A stretch of DNA of 64,000 bases from Pseudomonas anguilliseptica (GCF_021375795.1 NZ_JAEIOI010000003.1:496001-560000); one strand, 5' to 3'; positions 35,954 through 45,757 are shown, counted from the first letter of the stretch. Notes: generated by a model from the letters alone, not told the origin. Numbers and translations are program-made.

Positions 35954-37390
35954 TTAGTCGACTGCTTTGACCATGTCTTCGATGACTTTCTTGGCGTCGC
36001 CGAAGACCATCATGGTCTTGTCCAGGTAGAACAGTTCGTTATCCAGGCCGGCGTAACCGCTGGCCATCGAGCGCTTGTTGACGATCACGGTCTTGGCTTT
36101 GTAAGCCTCGAGGATCGGCATGCCGGCGATCGGCGACTTCGGATCGTTCTTCGCGGCCGGGTTGACCACGTCGTTCGCGCCCAGCACCAGCACCACGTCG
36201 GCCTGGCCGAACTCGGAGTTGATGTCTTCCATCTCGAACACCTGCTCGTAAGGCACTTCGGCCTCGGCCAGCAGAACGTTCATGTGGCCAGGCATACGAC
36301 CGGCAACCGGGTGGATCGCGTACTTCACGGTCACGCCGCGATGGGTCAGCTTCTCGGCCAGCTCCATCAGTGCGTGCTGGGCACGGGCTACCGCCAGGCC
36401 GTAGCCCGGAACGATGATCACGGTGTCGGCGTTGGTCAGCAGGAAGGCCGCGTCGTCGCTCGAACCGGATTTCACCGGGCGAGCTTCCTTGGCACCCGCA
36501 GGGCCGGCTTCTTCAGCCGCGCCACCGAAACCACCGAGGATCACGTTGAAGAACGAACGGTTCATCGCCTTGCACATGATGTACGAGAGGATCGCGCCCG
36601 AAGAACCCACCAGCGAACCGGCGATGATCAGCATCGAGTTGTTCAGCGAGAAGCCGATACCGGCCGCCGCCCAGCCCGAGTAGCTGTTGAGCATCGACAC
36701 CACCACCGGCATGTCGGCACCACCAATCGGGATGATGATCAGCACGCCGATGATGAACGCCAGCACGGTCAGCGCTGCGAAGGCACGCACGTCGCCAGTG
36801 ATGCTGTAGTAGATGCCCAGGCCGATGATGGCCAGACCAAATACCAGGTTCAGCATGTGCTGACCCTTGAACTGTACAGGCGCGCCTTGGAACAGGCGGA
36901 ACTTGTACTTGCCCGACAGCTTGCCGAAAGCGATGACCGAACCAGAGAAGGTGATTGCGCCGATAGCCGAACCGAGGAACAGCTCAACACGGTTGGCCAC
37001 CGGAATGGCGTCGCCCAGTGCAGCCACGATGCCCAGCGATTGCGGCTCAACCACAGCAGCAATGGCAATGAACACGGCGGCCAGACCGATCATGCTGTGC
37101 ATGAAGGCGACCAGTTCCGGCATCTTGGTCATTTCAACGCGCTTGGCCATGATCGAGCCGGCGGTGCCACCGACCAGCAGGCCGACGATCACGTAACCGA
37201 TGCCCTGGGTCGCGAGTTCAGCGCCCAGCTTGTAGATCAGGCCGACGGTGGTGAGCACCGCAATGCCCATACCGATCATGCCGAACAGGTTGCCGCGACG
37301 CGACGTAGTCGGGTGCGACAAGCCCTTGAGCGCCTGGATAAAGCAGATCGAGGCGACGAGGTAGAGAACAGTGATCAGATTCATGCTCAT
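35954..37390 (-). CDS. pntB: NAD(P) transhydrogenase subunit beta
   Basis: A 478-residue protein: about nine membrane helices (dII), then the soluble NADP-binding dIII domain from roughly residue 300 with [22 protein letters not shown] and the [21 protein letters not shown] loop, ending with VILVLGAND-type and [17 protein letters not shown] blocks. With PntA it couples hydride transfer from NADH to NADP+ to proton entry. The start overlaps the pntAB stop by four bases. Confidence 0.97.
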   Translation of the reverse strand: MSMNLITVLYLVASICFIQALKGLSHPTTSRRGNLFGMIGMGIAVLTTVGLIYKLGAELATQGIGYVIVGLLVGGTAGSIMAKRVEMTKMPELVAFMHSMIGLAAVFIAIAAVVEPQSLGIVAALGDAIPVANRVELFLGSAIGAITFSGSVIAFGKLSGKYKFRLFQGAPVQFKGQHMLNLVFGLAIIGLGIYYSITGDVRAFAALTVLAFIIGVLIIIPIGGADMPVVVSMLNSYSGWAAAGIGFSLNNSMLIIAGSLVGSSGAILSYIMCKAMNRSFFNVILGGFGGAAEEAGPAGAKEARPVKSGSSDDAAFLLTNADTVIIVPGYGLAVARAQHALMELAEKLTHRGVTVKYAIHPVAGRMPGHMNVLLAEAEVPYEQVFEMEDINSEFGQADVVLVLGANDVVNPAAKNDPKSPIAGMPILEAYKAKTVIVNKRSMASGYAGLDNELFYLDKTMMVFGDAKKVIEDMVKAVD

Positions 37391-37704
37391 CGGTGCTTCT
37401 CCACCTGCGCCTTAGGCGCTTTCTTCTTGAACATTTCCAGCATGCGCCGGGTTACCAGGAAACCACCGAACACGTTGACCGCAGCCAGTGCCACGGCCAA
37501 GGTGCCCATGGCCTTGCCCAGCGGGGTCACGGTCAGGGCGGCAGCCAGCATGGCGCCGACGATGACGATCGCGGAAATCGCGTTGGTCACGGCCATCAGC
37601 GGGGTGTGCAGAGCCGGGGTCACGTTCCATACCACGTGGTAGCCCACGTAGATGGCCAGCGCGAAGATGATCAGGTTGTAGATGCCGTCGGAAATCATAT
37701 CCAT
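37387..37704 (-). CDS. pntAB: NAD(P) transhydrogenase subunit alpha, membrane part
   Basis: A 105-residue protein with three to four membrane helices, the segment that in E. coli forms the C-terminus of PntA. Here it is a separate gene, the split arrangement of Pseudomonas and Rhodospirillum. Typical features are [32 protein letters not shown] and the C-terminal [12 protein letters not shown]. It lies 14 bases from the pntAA stop and overlaps pntB by four bases. Confidence 0.96.
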   Translation of the reverse strand: MDMISDGIYNLIIFALAIYVGYHVVWNVTPALHTPLMAVTNAISAIVIVGAMLAAALTVTPLGKAMGTLAVALAAVNVFGGFLVTRRMLEMFKKKAPKAQVEKHR

Positions 37705-37718
37705 GAGCGGTGCTCCCC

Positions 37719-38840
37719 TTAGCCGTTAGTGCGCACGACGTTGCCATCGCGGCACATCAGGCACGCGGCGACGATGTCGTCTTCAAGGTTGAGGTGGAAC
37801 TTACCTTCGCCGTCGATGACCAGCTTGAGGAAGTCCAGCAAGTTGCGTGCGTACAGTGCCGAAGCATCTGCCGGCACCATGGCCGCCAGGTTGCTGTGGC
37901 CGACGATGGTCACGCCATGCTTGACCACTACCTGCTCGGCTTCAGTCAGCGGGCAGTTGCCGCCTTGCGCCGCGGCCAGGTCGATGATCACCGAGCCCGG
38001 TTTCATTTCGGCGACGGTCGCCTCATGCAGCAGAGTCGGCGCCTTGCGGCCCGGAATCAGTGCGGTGGTGATGACGATGTCAGCCTGCTTGGCGCGTTCA
38101 TGCACTGCCTTGGCCTGACGCTCCATCCACGAAGCTGGCATCGGACGGGCATAACCACCCACGCCCTGGGCGCACTCACGCTCTTCATCGGTCTCGAACG
38201 GCACGTCGACGAACTTGGCGCCGAGCGACTCGATCTGCTCCTTCACGGCCGGACGCACGTCCGAAGCCTCGATCACCGCACCCAGACGCTTGGCCGTGGC
38301 GATGGCCTGCAGGCCAGCGACACCGGCGCCGAGAATCAGGATGCGCGCGGCCTTCACGGTACCGGCAGCAGTCATCAGCATCGGCATAAAGCGCGGATAG
38401 TGGTGCGCGGCCAGCAGCACAGCTTTATAGCCGGCGATGTTGGCTTGCGAACTCAGCACGTCCAGGCTCTGCGCGCGGGAAGTACGCGGTGCAGCTTCCA
38501 GAGCAAAGGCCGTAACGCCACGGGCGTTGATGCGCGCGATGGTCTCGTTGCTGAACGGGTTGAGCATGCCAACCAGCACGGCACCGGCTTTCATGTGAGC
38601 CAGTTCGGCATCGGTCGGGGCGACCACTTTCAGCACCAGATCGGCACCGAAGGCTGCTGAATCGTTGCCAATGGTGGCACCGACAGCTTCATAGGCGCTG
38701 TCCGGAATGCTCGCGCTCACGCCAGCACCGGTCTGTACAGTCACCTGATGGCCCTGGCCGATCAGCTTCTTGATGGTTTCGGGAGTTGCGGCAACGCGCG
38801 TCTCACCAGCATGGGTTTCGAGAGGAACACCGATGTGCAC
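37719..38840 (-). CDS. pntAA: NAD(P) transhydrogenase subunit alpha, NAD-binding part
   Basis: A 373-residue soluble dI domain that binds NAD(H): a fold like alanine dehydrogenase with the Rossmann motif [20 protein letters not shown] and the mobile-loop region around [13 protein letters not shown]. The true start is GTG 38838-38840 ([17 protein letters not shown]), since AGGAG is seven bases upstream; the frame is open farther, but the extra residues are unlike the family. Operon order is pntAA-pntAB-pntB, followed by a terminator. Confidence 0.96.
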   Translation of the reverse strand: MHIGVPLETHAGETRVAATPETIKKLIGQGHQVTVQTGAGVSASIPDSAYEAVGATIGNDSAAFGADLVLKVVAPTDAELAHMKAGAVLVGMLNPFSNETIARINARGVTAFALEAAPRTSRAQSLDVLSSQANIAGYKAVLLAAHHYPRFMPMLMTAAGTVKAARILILGAGVAGLQAIATAKRLGAVIEASDVRPAVKEQIESLGAKFVDVPFETDEERECAQGVGGYARPMPASWMERQAKAVHERAKQADIVITTALIPGRKAPTLLHEATVAEMKPGSVIIDLAAAQGGNCPLTEAEQVVVKHGVTIVGHSNLAAMVPADASALYARNLLDFLKLVIDGEGKFHLNLEDDIVAACLMCRDGNVVRTNG

Positions 38841-39396
38841 TTCAATTCTCCTGCGTGATCTTTTTAGTGAACCGGCGCACTGCGGGTGGCACGCGGGCAA
38901 TGGGGAGGATCAGCACAATCCCAACCTGCAGACAACACAGACACAAGCGGGGCGCGGCATTTTGCAGGCGAAGGGCATAGCCTTCAAGGCGTTATGAAGT
39001 AAAACCTTGCGATAACTACAAGTCACTGCATGACCTTCCGACCGACAAAAACCCGCAAAGCCTTGTGGAGCAAGGCTTATAGCCAATCGGCCGATACAAA
39101 GTGGGGTTAATACATTCTTGGCGCAAATACAGCGCCATCAGATCAACGGCGATGCTCCCGATAAATCGGTAGAGCCACTGTTTCAGAGGGCTACAGACGT
39201 TTTTGTGTGCAAAAAATGCAACACTTTGGGCGCGCCGTGGAGTGCACAAGTGTAGCCACTGAGATAGCTGACTACGGGGTCAACATTGATCTGGCGCGCA
39301 CTCTAGGCGGCCTGTATGGTGAGGTAAAGCAATTTCCGACGGTTTGCCGCCGAAGGGTTGACGGCCTTTTTCGTCAACAACCTGACAGGCCGTTGT
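38841..39396 (-). promoter_or_regulatory. Intergenic region between gcdR and pntAA
   Basis: A 556-base gap. It must carry the pnt promoter; I could not choose one -10/-35 pair with confidence. An eight-base perfect hairpin AAGCCTTG/CAAGGCTT lies at 39058-39078, followed on the minus strand by GCGGGTTTTTG, so it may end transcripts reading out of gcdR or attenuate transcription into pnt. The 77-codon frame at 39016-39249 shows no coding signs. Confidence 0.45.
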
Positions 39397-40305
39397 CTAT
39401 TTCAGGCCATGGGCCAGGGCATAGGCGTGTGCCTCGCGCACCAGCCAGTCGCGCAGCAGCAACAGCGCTGCCGATTCCAGCTTGCGTTCAGGGATAATCA
39501 GGTAATACGCCTTGTCGCTCGACAGGCTCAGCGGCGCGGCAATCACCAGCCGCCCCTCGTCCAGCTCACGGCGGATCAGAAACGGCGGAATCAGCGCCAC
39601 GCCCATCTCATGCATGGCTGCCTGGGCCAGCATGGAAAACAGCTCATAACGCGGCCCGGCCATATCCCGCGTGGTGTTCAGGCCTTGGGCGTTGAACCAC
39701 TGACGCCAGGCGTAAGGCCGCGTGGTCTGCTGCAACAGCGGCAGGCTGGCGATCTGCTCCGCGCTCAATTGCGCCTGCCCGGCAAGCAGCGCCGGGCTGC
39801 ACACTGGCATCGGGTTCTCGCCCATCAGCAGGTGGGCCTGGGTCCCGGACCAGTCGCCATCGCCGAAGTACACCGCCGCATCGAACTCGGTGTCGGCGAA
39901 CAGAAAGGGCCGGGTGCGGTTGGTCAGGTTGACCGTGATCTCGGGATGCAAACGCTGAAAGTCCTTCAACCTAGGCAGCAGCCACTGGGTGCCGAAGGTC
40001 GGCACCACCGCCAGTTCGATACTCATCGCGCCTTGCTGGCCCATCACTGCCAGGGTGTCGCGCTCCACCGCATCAAGCTGGCCGGCCACTCGCCGCGCGT
40101 AGGATTGTCCGGCTTCGGTGAGCAGCACACCACGCCGCGAACGGCGGAACAGCTCGATATTAAGGAAGGCCTCCAGCGCGGCAATCTGCCGGCACACCGC
40201 GCCCTGGGTCAGGCTCAGTTCCTGCGCCGCCTTGGTAAAACTCTGGTGCCGAGCGGCGGACTCGAACGCGATAAGGGCGGCGGTGCTGGGGATCTTGCGG
40301 CGCAT
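39397..40305 (-). CDS. gcdR: LysR-family regulator of glutarate catabolism, GcdR-like
   Basis: A 302-residue LysR protein of the GcvA-like group. The helix-turn-helix is FESAARHQSFTKAAQELSLTQGAVCRQI, with LEAFLNIELFRRSRRGV; the effector domain follows (ELAVVPTFGTQWLLPRL, FDAAVYFGDG, GVALIPPFLIRREL). It is divergent from gcdH-gcdG, the arrangement known in pseudomonads where GcdR activates glutarate degradation. A perfect dyad (40324-40348) lies between the two genes. The family name rests on neighbourhood and remembered PAO1 order (PA0448-PA0447-PA0446). Confidence 0.87.
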   Translation of the reverse strand: MRRKIPSTAALIAFESAARHQSFTKAAQELSLTQGAVCRQIAALEAFLNIELFRRSRRGVLLTEAGQSYARRVAGQLDAVERDTLAVMGQQGAMSIELAVVPTFGTQWLLPRLKDFQRLHPEITVNLTNRTRPFLFADTEFDAAVYFGDGDWSGTQAHLLMGENPMPVCSPALLAGQAQLSAEQIASLPLLQQTTRPYAWRQWFNAQGLNTTRDMAGPRYELFSMLAQAAMHEMGVALIPPFLIRRELDEGRLVIAAPLSLSSDKAYYLIIPERKLESAALLLLRDWLVREAHAYALAHGLK

Positions 40306-40323
40306 TTGTGCGTCACTCTCACT

Positions 40324-40348
40324 TTATTCGGTAAAAAATGCCGAATAA
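40324..40348. promoter_or_regulatory. Perfect dyad in the gcdR-gcdH gap (candidate LysR site)
   Basis: TTATTCGG-N9-CCGAATAA, eight-base perfect arms with an A-rich spacer, 19 bases upstream of gcdR and 141 bases upstream of gcdH. Size and symmetry suit a LysR recognition site. It would allow GcdR both to repress itself and to activate gcdHG. Confidence 0.65.
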
Positions 40349-40488
40349 GCCTATCTCGAAGTGAGCAATACGCACAATTGCGTGCACATTACTCGTTTGC
40401 CTGCCTGCCACAAGCCGCCTAGGATCAATCTCACGCTTCGCGGGTGTTTATCCCCGCACCTTTACTGTCCTGATTCGAGGTTTCCCGC

Positions 40489-41667
40489 ATGGCCAAGGCA
40501 AGCTTTAACTGGATCGACCCGCTGCTGCTCGACCAGCAACTGACCGAAGAAGAACGCATGGTGCGTGACAGCGCTCAGCAGTTCGCCGCCGACAAGCTGG
40601 CCCCGCGCGTAATGGAAGCCTTCCGCCATGAGCAGACCGACCCGAAAATCTTCCGCGAGATGGGCGACACCGGCCTGCTCGGCGCCACCATCCCCGCCGA
40701 ATACGGCGGCAGTGGCCTGAACTACGTGTGCTACGGCCTGATTGCCCGCGAAGTCGAGCGCATCGACTCCGGCTACCGCTCGATGATGAGCGTGCAGTCC
40801 TCCCTGGTGATGGTGCCGATCTATGAATTCGGCAACGAAGCGACCAAACAGAAATACCTGCCCAAGCTGGCCAGCGGCGAATATATCGGCTGCTTTGGCC
40901 TCACCGAGCCGGATCACGGCTCCGACCCAGGCTCGATGATCACCCGCGCGAAAAAGGTCGACGGCGGCTACCGCCTGACTGGCGCGAAGATGTGGATCAC
41001 CAACTCGCCAATCGCTGACGTGTTTGTGGTCTGGGCCAAGGATGATGCCGGCGAGATTCGCGGCTTTGTCCTGGAAAAAGGCTGGCAGGGCCTGAGCACC
41101 CCGGCGATTCACGGCAAGGTCGGCCTGCGCGCCTCGATCACCGGCGAAATCGTCATGGACAACGTGTTCTGCCCTGAAGAAAACGCCTTCCCTGACGTGC
41201 GCGGCCTGAAAGGCCCGTTCACCTGCCTCAACTCCGCCCGCTATGGCATCAGCTGGGGCGCCTTGGGTGCGGCCGAGTTCTGCTGGCACACCGCGCGTCA
41301 GTACACCCTCGACCGCAAACAGTTCGGCCGCCCGCTGGCGCAAACCCAGCTGATCCAGAAGAAACTCGCCGACATGCAGACCGAGATCACCATGGCCCTG
41401 CAAGGCTGCCTGCGCCTCGGCCGGATGAAGGACGAAGGCACCGCTGCGGTGGAAATAACCTCGATGATGAAGCGCAACAGCTGCGGCAAGGCCCTGGACA
41501 TCGCCCGTATGGCCCGCGACATGCTCGGCGGCAACGGCATCAGTGACGAGTACGGCGTGGCCCGCCACCTGGTCAACCTGGAAGTGGTCAACACCTATGA
41601 AGGCACCCACGACGTCCACGCGCTGATCCTGGGTCGCGCGCAGACCGGCTTGCAGGCGTTCTTCTAA
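40489..41667 (+). CDS. gcdH: Glutaryl-CoA dehydrogenase
   Basis: A 392-residue FAD acyl-CoA dehydrogenase. It oxidises and decarboxylates glutaryl-CoA to crotonyl-CoA. Seen: [16 protein letters not shown] near the N-terminus, [17 protein letters not shown] and [16 protein letters not shown] (FAD and substrate contacts), and [23 protein letters not shown] near the C-terminus with the catalytic Glu in YEGT. The start has GAGG upstream. It is followed by a palindromic repeat and then gcdG. Confidence 0.96.
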   Translation: MAKASFNWIDPLLLDQQLTEEERMVRDSAQQFAADKLAPRVMEAFRHEQTDPKIFREMGDTGLLGATIPAEYGGSGLNYVCYGLIAREVERIDSGYRSMMSVQSSLVMVPIYEFGNEATKQKYLPKLASGEYIGCFGLTEPDHGSDPGSMITRAKKVDGGYRLTGAKMWITNSPIADVFVVWAKDDAGEIRGFVLEKGWQGLSTPAIHGKVGLRASITGEIVMDNVFCPEENAFPDVRGLKGPFTCLNSARYGISWGALGAAEFCWHTARQYTLDRKQFGRPLAQTQLIQKKLADMQTEITMALQGCLRLGRMKDEGTAAVEITSMMKRNSCGKALDIARMARDMLGGNGISDEYGVARHLVNLEVVNTYEGTHDVHALILGRAQTGLQAFF

Positions 41668-41689
41668 GGCCTGCTCTGCGCCGCACGCT

Positions 41690-41790
41690 TTTCTCCCCTC
41701 GCTATTGATGGGGGGAGAGGGCAGCGGTTGGCAGCGATTCTGCTCTCTCTCCCTAACCCTCTCCCGCAAGCGGGAGAGGGAACTTGTTCG
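41690..41790. repeat. Intergenic palindromic repeat between gcdH and gcdG
   Basis: Contains CCCTCTCCCG-CAAG-CGGGAGAGGG (41757-41780), a ten-base perfect hairpin, preceded by a CTCTCTCCCTAAC leader and by a second imperfect CTCCCC...GGGGAG stem (41694-41719). This wording is a dispersed intergenic element in many Pseudomonas and Xanthomonas genomes as I remember it. Sited within an operon, the hairpin may stabilise or partly separate gcdH and gcdG messages. Confidence 0.75.
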
Positions 41791-41800
41791 TGAGGTTCTT

Positions 41801-43024
41801 ATGTCCGGCGCCCTATCGCATATCCGCGTTCTCGATCTGTCCCGCGTACTGGCAGGGCCCTGGGCCGGGCAGATTCTCGGGGACCTGGGTGCCGAGGTGA
41901 TCAAGGTCGAGCGTCCCGGCACAGGCGACGATACCCGTCACTGGGGCCCGCCCTACGTGAAGGATGCCGAGGGCAACGACTCGCGCGAGGCAGCCTATTT
42001 CCAGAGCGCCAACCGCAACAAACAATCGGTGACCCTGGATTTCACCCAGCCCGAAGGCCAGCGTCTGGTGCGTGAGCTGGTGCAGAACTGCGACGTGCTG
42101 CTGGAGAACTTCAAGGTCGGCGGCCTGGCGGCGTATGGCCTCGATTACGCATCCCTCAAGGCGCTCAACCCGCGCCTGATCTACTGCTCGATCACTGGCT
42201 TCGGGCAAAACGGGCCCTACGCCAAGCGAGCAGGTTATGACTTTATGATCCAGGGCCTCGGCGGGCTGATGAGTCTGACCGGTAAGCCCGACGGCGAGGA
42301 GGGTGCCGGCCCCATAAAGGTCGGCGTCGCCCTCACCGATATTCTCACCGGCCTGTACGCCACGGTCGGCGTGTTGGCGGCACTCAACCAGCGCGAACAG
42401 TCCGGCATCGGCCAACATATCGATGTGGCGCTGCTCGACGTGCAGGTGGCCTGCCTGGCCAACCAGGCGATGAATTATCTGAACACCGGTGTCTCACCGA
42501 AACGCCTGGGCAACGCTCACCCGAATATCGTGCCCTACCAGGATTTCCCCTCGGCCGATGGCAACTTCATTATCGCCGTGGGTAACGACGGACAATTCCG
42601 CAAGCTTTGCGAGGTTGCCGGCCTTACGGCTTTGGCCGATGACCCGCGTTTTTCTTCGAACAAGGCGCGCGTCGCCCACCGCGCCGAGCTGATTCCGCTG
42701 CTGCGTCAGGCCACGGTGTTCAAAACCACCGCCGAATGGGTGACGCTGCTGGAAGCCGCCGGCGTACCCTGCGGGCCGATCAACGACCTCGCCCAGGTAT
42801 TTGCCGACCCGCAAGTACAGGCACGCGGCCTGCGTATCGACCTGCCCAACAGCTTGGGCAGCACCACCCCGCAGGTGGCCAGCCCGCTGCGCCTGTCGGA
42901 AACCCCGGTGCAATACCGCAACGCACCGCCGCTGCTCGGCGAACACACCGAACAGGCACTCGCCCGCCACCTGGGGCTAAACGCCGAGCAGATCGCGGCG
43001 CTGCGTGAAGCGGGGGTGCTGTAG
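41801..43024 (+). CDS. gcdG: Succinyl-CoA:glutarate CoA-transferase (family III)
   Basis: A 407-residue CaiB/BaiF-type CoA transferase. It begins SHIRVLDLSRVLAGPWAGQILGDLGAEVIKVE, includes the catalytic-Asp region (YDFMIQGLGGLMSLTG), and ends in the usual helical tail. With gcdH downstream of a LysR gene, the substrate is most likely glutarate, activated with CoA from succinyl-CoA. ATG 41801 is chosen over the longer frame because GAGG lies five bases upstream and the protein start fits the family. Confidence 0.92.
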   Translation: MSGALSHIRVLDLSRVLAGPWAGQILGDLGAEVIKVERPGTGDDTRHWGPPYVKDAEGNDSREAAYFQSANRNKQSVTLDFTQPEGQRLVRELVQNCDVLLENFKVGGLAAYGLDYASLKALNPRLIYCSITGFGQNGPYAKRAGYDFMIQGLGGLMSLTGKPDGEEGAGPIKVGVALTDILTGLYATVGVLAALNQREQSGIGQHIDVALLDVQVACLANQAMNYLNTGVSPKRLGNAHPNIVPYQDFPSADGNFIIAVGNDGQFRKLCEVAGLTALADDPRFSSNKARVAHRAELIPLLRQATVFKTTAEWVTLLEAAGVPCGPINDLAQVFADPQVQARGLRIDLPNSLGSTTPQVASPLRLSETPVQYRNAPPLLGEHTEQALARHLGLNAEQIAALREAGVL

Positions 43025-43030
43025 AACGCG

Positions 43031-44221
43031 CTAACCCGGCTGCCCATCCACCCGCGCTGTGCAGAACATCACCGCGTAGTGGCGCACGAACAGGGCAAAG
43101 GCCGCGATCCACAACAGGCTGGACAAACCCAGCCCGCTGGCCGGGGCAAACGGCACCAGCAGCACCCGCGCCACAACGGCCAGTTGCAGGCAGGCAAACG
43201 CCCAGCCCATCACCGCAGGTGGCTGCAATGGCCGCCCGGTATGGCCCAGGCTGACCCGCGCGAGCATCGCCAGAATCGCCCCGCCGACCGTACCCAGCGC
43301 CAGCGCGTGGTAGGCCAGGCTGGCGTTGCTCAGCCAGCCTGCATGCCAGGCCGCCAGAGTCAGCAGCGCCAGCGGCAGCCAGGCGTAGGCCAGATGCAAT
43401 GACCAGAGCAGCGGCACACGCCAGATCCCGACGTTGTACCAGTGCCACAGACGCAAACCGTGCAGCGCAGCCAGGGCCAGCAACAGCGGCAACATCCATA
43501 TCGATGGCTGCAAGGCCAGGCCACTGGCAAACAGCAGCGCCAGGCTCAGAGACAGCACGAGCACCAGCACATCCAGCCGGGGTCTTGGGGTAGCAGGCGC
43601 AATCTGGTTGAGACCGCGTTGAGTAAAAAACGGAATCACCCGCCCGCCGATAATGCTCACCAGCGCCGCGATCAGCCACAAACCGGCCAATGCGCCGCGC
43701 CGCTGTAATTCATCATCGCCACGCCACAGGCCATACAGCAGCAACCACTCACAGGCCGCCATCAGCAGCACCACAACCACCAACGGGTAATTACGCCATT
43801 GCCGCACGACCCACAACTGTCGCCCAAGCACCAGTGCCAGCAGCGGCAACAACGGCAGTTGCAAGGCCAGCAGCACAGGCAATGGCACCCCAACCAGCCA
43901 GGCCAGCCGCGCCAGCAGCCAGAGCGCGAACAACCCCGCCAGCGGCCAACCACTCAGCCCCGGCCGGCCCGTCCAGTTCTGCACGGCGGTCAGCAGAAAG
44001 CCGGCAATGATCGCCCCGGCAAAACCGAACGGCAGCTCATGTCGGTGCCAGGCCAGGCTGCCGCCCACAGGCTGCCAACCAGGCAGATAACCCAACAGCA
44101 CCGCCGCCCACAGGCCAATCGCCAACACGGCAAACAACGCGCCGCCGAGAAAAAACGGACGAAACCCCAGCCGCCACAGCGGCGCAATGCTCAACTCACG
44201 CTGCCTATCACGCAGTAACAC
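43031..44221 (-). CDS. nnrS: NnrS-family haem- and copper-containing membrane protein
   Basis: A 396-residue membrane protein with twelve hydrophobic segments. NnrS features: LWRLGFRPFFLGGALFAVL at the start, WHRHELPFGFAGAIIAGFLLTAVQNWTG and RVIPFFTQRGLNQ, and YHALALGTVGGAILAMLARVSLGHTGR. NnrS helps cells withstand nitric oxide, probably by limiting iron-nitrosyl complexes. GTG 44219-44221 is the start, with CAGGAG seven bases upstream; it overlaps the small membrane protein gene by 14 bases. It belongs to the fhp NO-defence operon. Confidence 0.92.
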   Translation of the reverse strand: MLLRDRQRELSIAPLWRLGFRPFFLGGALFAVLAIGLWAAVLLGYLPGWQPVGGSLAWHRHELPFGFAGAIIAGFLLTAVQNWTGRPGLSGWPLAGLFALWLLARLAWLVGVPLPVLLALQLPLLPLLALVLGRQLWVVRQWRNYPLVVVVLLMAACEWLLLYGLWRGDDELQRRGALAGLWLIAALVSIIGGRVIPFFTQRGLNQIAPATPRPRLDVLVLVLSLSLALLFASGLALQPSIWMLPLLLALAALHGLRLWHWYNVGIWRVPLLWSLHLAYAWLPLALLTLAAWHAGWLSNASLAYHALALGTVGGAILAMLARVSLGHTGRPLQPPAVMGWAFACLQLAVVARVLLVPFAPASGLGLSSLLWIAAFALFVRHYAVMFCTARVDGQPG

Positions 44222-44462
44222 AGCAAGGCTCCTGTTGTTTACGCAGATGCTGCTGCGCGGCCAGGCGCAGCACATAACCAAGCTTGAGCAGACCGGGGCC
44301 GATGATGGTCAACGAATGCGCCATCACCAGACTGCCCATGCTTAACTGCGCCTCCAGGCCGTAAGCCCCAAGCAGACCGCCGAGCAACAGCAGCACGCCA
44401 ACCAGCAACATGCGATTGGCCAGTTGCAGCGCCCGCAAGGGGCAGGACAGATACGCCAACAT
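44208..44462 (-). CDS. Small two-helix membrane protein in the NO-defence operon
   Basis: An 84-residue protein with two to three hydrophobic stretches (about 14-35, 42-65) and a Cys-Cys pair near the C-terminus (PCCVTA). ATG 44460-44462 has GGGAGG five bases upstream. It lies between fhp (29-base gap) and nnrS (14-base overlap), so it is translated with them. I do not recognise the family. A helper role in NO or metal handling is inferred from position only. Confidence 0.72.
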   Translation of the reverse strand: MLAYLSCPLRALQLANRMLLVGVLLLLGGLLGAYGLEAQLSMGSLVMAHSLTIIGPGLLKLGYVLRLAAQQHLRKQQEPCCVTA

Positions 44463-44491
44463 AATCACCTCCCAGGCTGCTAAGCCCCTGT

Positions 44492-45673
44492 TTAGCTATC
44501 CAGCGCGCTGGCCGGACCGAAGAACTCGTAATGACTCTGCGCCGCCGGTACACCGAGGCTGTGCAGATGCCGTTTGACCTGCGCCATAAACGGCTTGGGG
44601 CCCAGGAAGTAGGCATCCAGATCACGCTGCTCGGGCAACCATTGATCAAGCTGCTCCAGGCTGAGAAAGCCCTCGCCATCCGCCTCATCGCCCGCACGCG
44701 GTTCGCTGTAGCACACGTAATGGCGCAGTTGCGGACGCTCGCTGCGCTGCGCCTCAACCCAGTCGCGGAAGGCATGCACCCCGGCATGCCGCGCGCAGTG
44801 GATAAAGTGGATCTCGCGGCCACTGTCCCGCGCGGCTTCAAGCATGCTCAGGGCCGGGGTGATGCCAACGCCCGCGCTGATCAGCACCAACGGCTTGTTT
44901 GAGTCACGCAGGACAAAATCCCCGGCCGGAGCGAACAGCTCCAGGCTATCGCCAACCTGCAACCGGTCATGCAGGTAATTGGACACCTTGCCGCCCACCT
45001 CACGCTTGACGCTGATGCGGTACTCGCGGCCATTGCCCAGGGCCGACAGCGAGTAGTTGCGGCGCTGCTCGCCACCGTCCAGCAGCAGGCGCATGCCGAT
45101 ATATTGGCCAGGCTGGAAGGCGGCCAGCGCACCGCCATCGGCTGGGGCCAGGTACAGCGAAACGATTTCTTCGCTCTCCTGCACCTTGCGGCTCAAACGG
45201 AAACTGCGCGCCCCGCGCCAGCCACCCTCGGCATTGGCGTTGGCGCTGTAGGCCGCCTCTTCGGCACCAATAAGGATGTCCGCCAACTGCCCGTAGGCCA
45301 CCGCCCAGGCCTCGATCACCGCATCGGTGGCGATCTCCTCACCCAGCACTTCACGAATCGCTCGTAGCAGGCAGCTGCCAACAATCGGGTAATGCTCGGG
45401 CAAGATCTGCAGCGACACATGCTTATTGACGATCTGTCCTACTAGAGGCCCCAACGCCTCAAGCCGGTCGATATGCCGGGCATACATCAGCACCGCATTG
45501 GCCAGCGCACGTTGCTGGCCACCACTGGCCTGGTGCGCCTGGTTGAACAGCGCGCGCACCTCGGGGTACTCGCTGAGCATCATCTGGTAGAAGTGTCGGG
45601 TCAGGGCCTCGCCGCCGCTTTCCAGCAGCGGCACGGTGGCTTTGATCAGAGCGGTTTGGGCGGGGGTCAACAT
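44492..45673 (-). CDS. fhp: Flavohaemoprotein, nitric oxide dioxygenase
   Basis: A 393-residue three-domain enzyme turning NO into nitrate with NAD(P)H and oxygen. The globin domain has the proximal His in NKHVSLQILPEHYPIV; the FAD domain has RNYSLSALGNGREYRISVKRE-type binding strands; the NAD domain has ISAGVGITPALSMLEA and ends YEFFGPASAL. The start is set at ATG 45671-45673 (MLTPAQTALIKATVPLLE), which matches the usual N-terminus and has GAGGA eight bases upstream. An upstream in-frame ATG at 45727 would lie at the predicted sigma-54 start site. Transcribed away from fhpR. Confidence 0.97.
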   Translation of the reverse strand: MLTPAQTALIKATVPLLESGGEALTRHFYQMMLSEYPEVRALFNQAHQASGGQQRALANAVLMYARHIDRLEALGPLVGQIVNKHVSLQILPEHYPIVGSCLLRAIREVLGEEIATDAVIEAWAVAYGQLADILIGAEEAAYSANANAEGGWRGARSFRLSRKVQESEEIVSLYLAPADGGALAAFQPGQYIGMRLLLDGGEQRRNYSLSALGNGREYRISVKREVGGKVSNYLHDRLQVGDSLELFAPAGDFVLRDSNKPLVLISAGVGITPALSMLEAARDSGREIHFIHCARHAGVHAFRDWVEAQRSERPQLRHYVCYSEPRAGDEADGEGFLSLEQLDQWLPEQRDLDAYFLGPKPFMAQVKRHLHSLGVPAAQSHYEFFGPASALDS

Positions 45674-45742
45674 GCAAGGCTTCCTCGTCGGGGCGACACG
45701 CTGTACTTGCGCAGCGGTCTGGTTCATATCACCCTGACTACT

Positions 45743-45757
45743 ACAGGAAACATGCCA
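45743..45757 (-). promoter_or_regulatory. Sigma-54 (-24/-12) promoter of fhp
   Basis: Minus strand TTGGCATGTTTCCTGTA: GG at -24 (45755-45756) and GT at -12 (45743-45744), separated by the required ten bases. The -12 element has GT in place of the usual GC. Transcription would begin near 45731, so the fhp leader is about 58 bases. Confidence 0.75.

Noticed and set aside
35837..37642. Plus-strand frame of 601 codons
   Set aside because: Shadow of pntB and pntAB; Asp/His/Arg-rich with no domain, and it reads through the pnt terminator.
39016..39249. 77-codon minus-strand frame in the gcdR-pntAA gap
   Set aside because: No ribosome site and no family; codon use not like its neighbours.
40462..41922. 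Minus-strand frame of 486 codons
   Set aside because: Antisense shadow of gcdH and the intergenic repeat.
45674..45727. Longer fhp reading from ATG 45727
   Set aside because: It would lie within five bases of the predicted sigma-54 start site, and family proteins begin at the downstream ATG.
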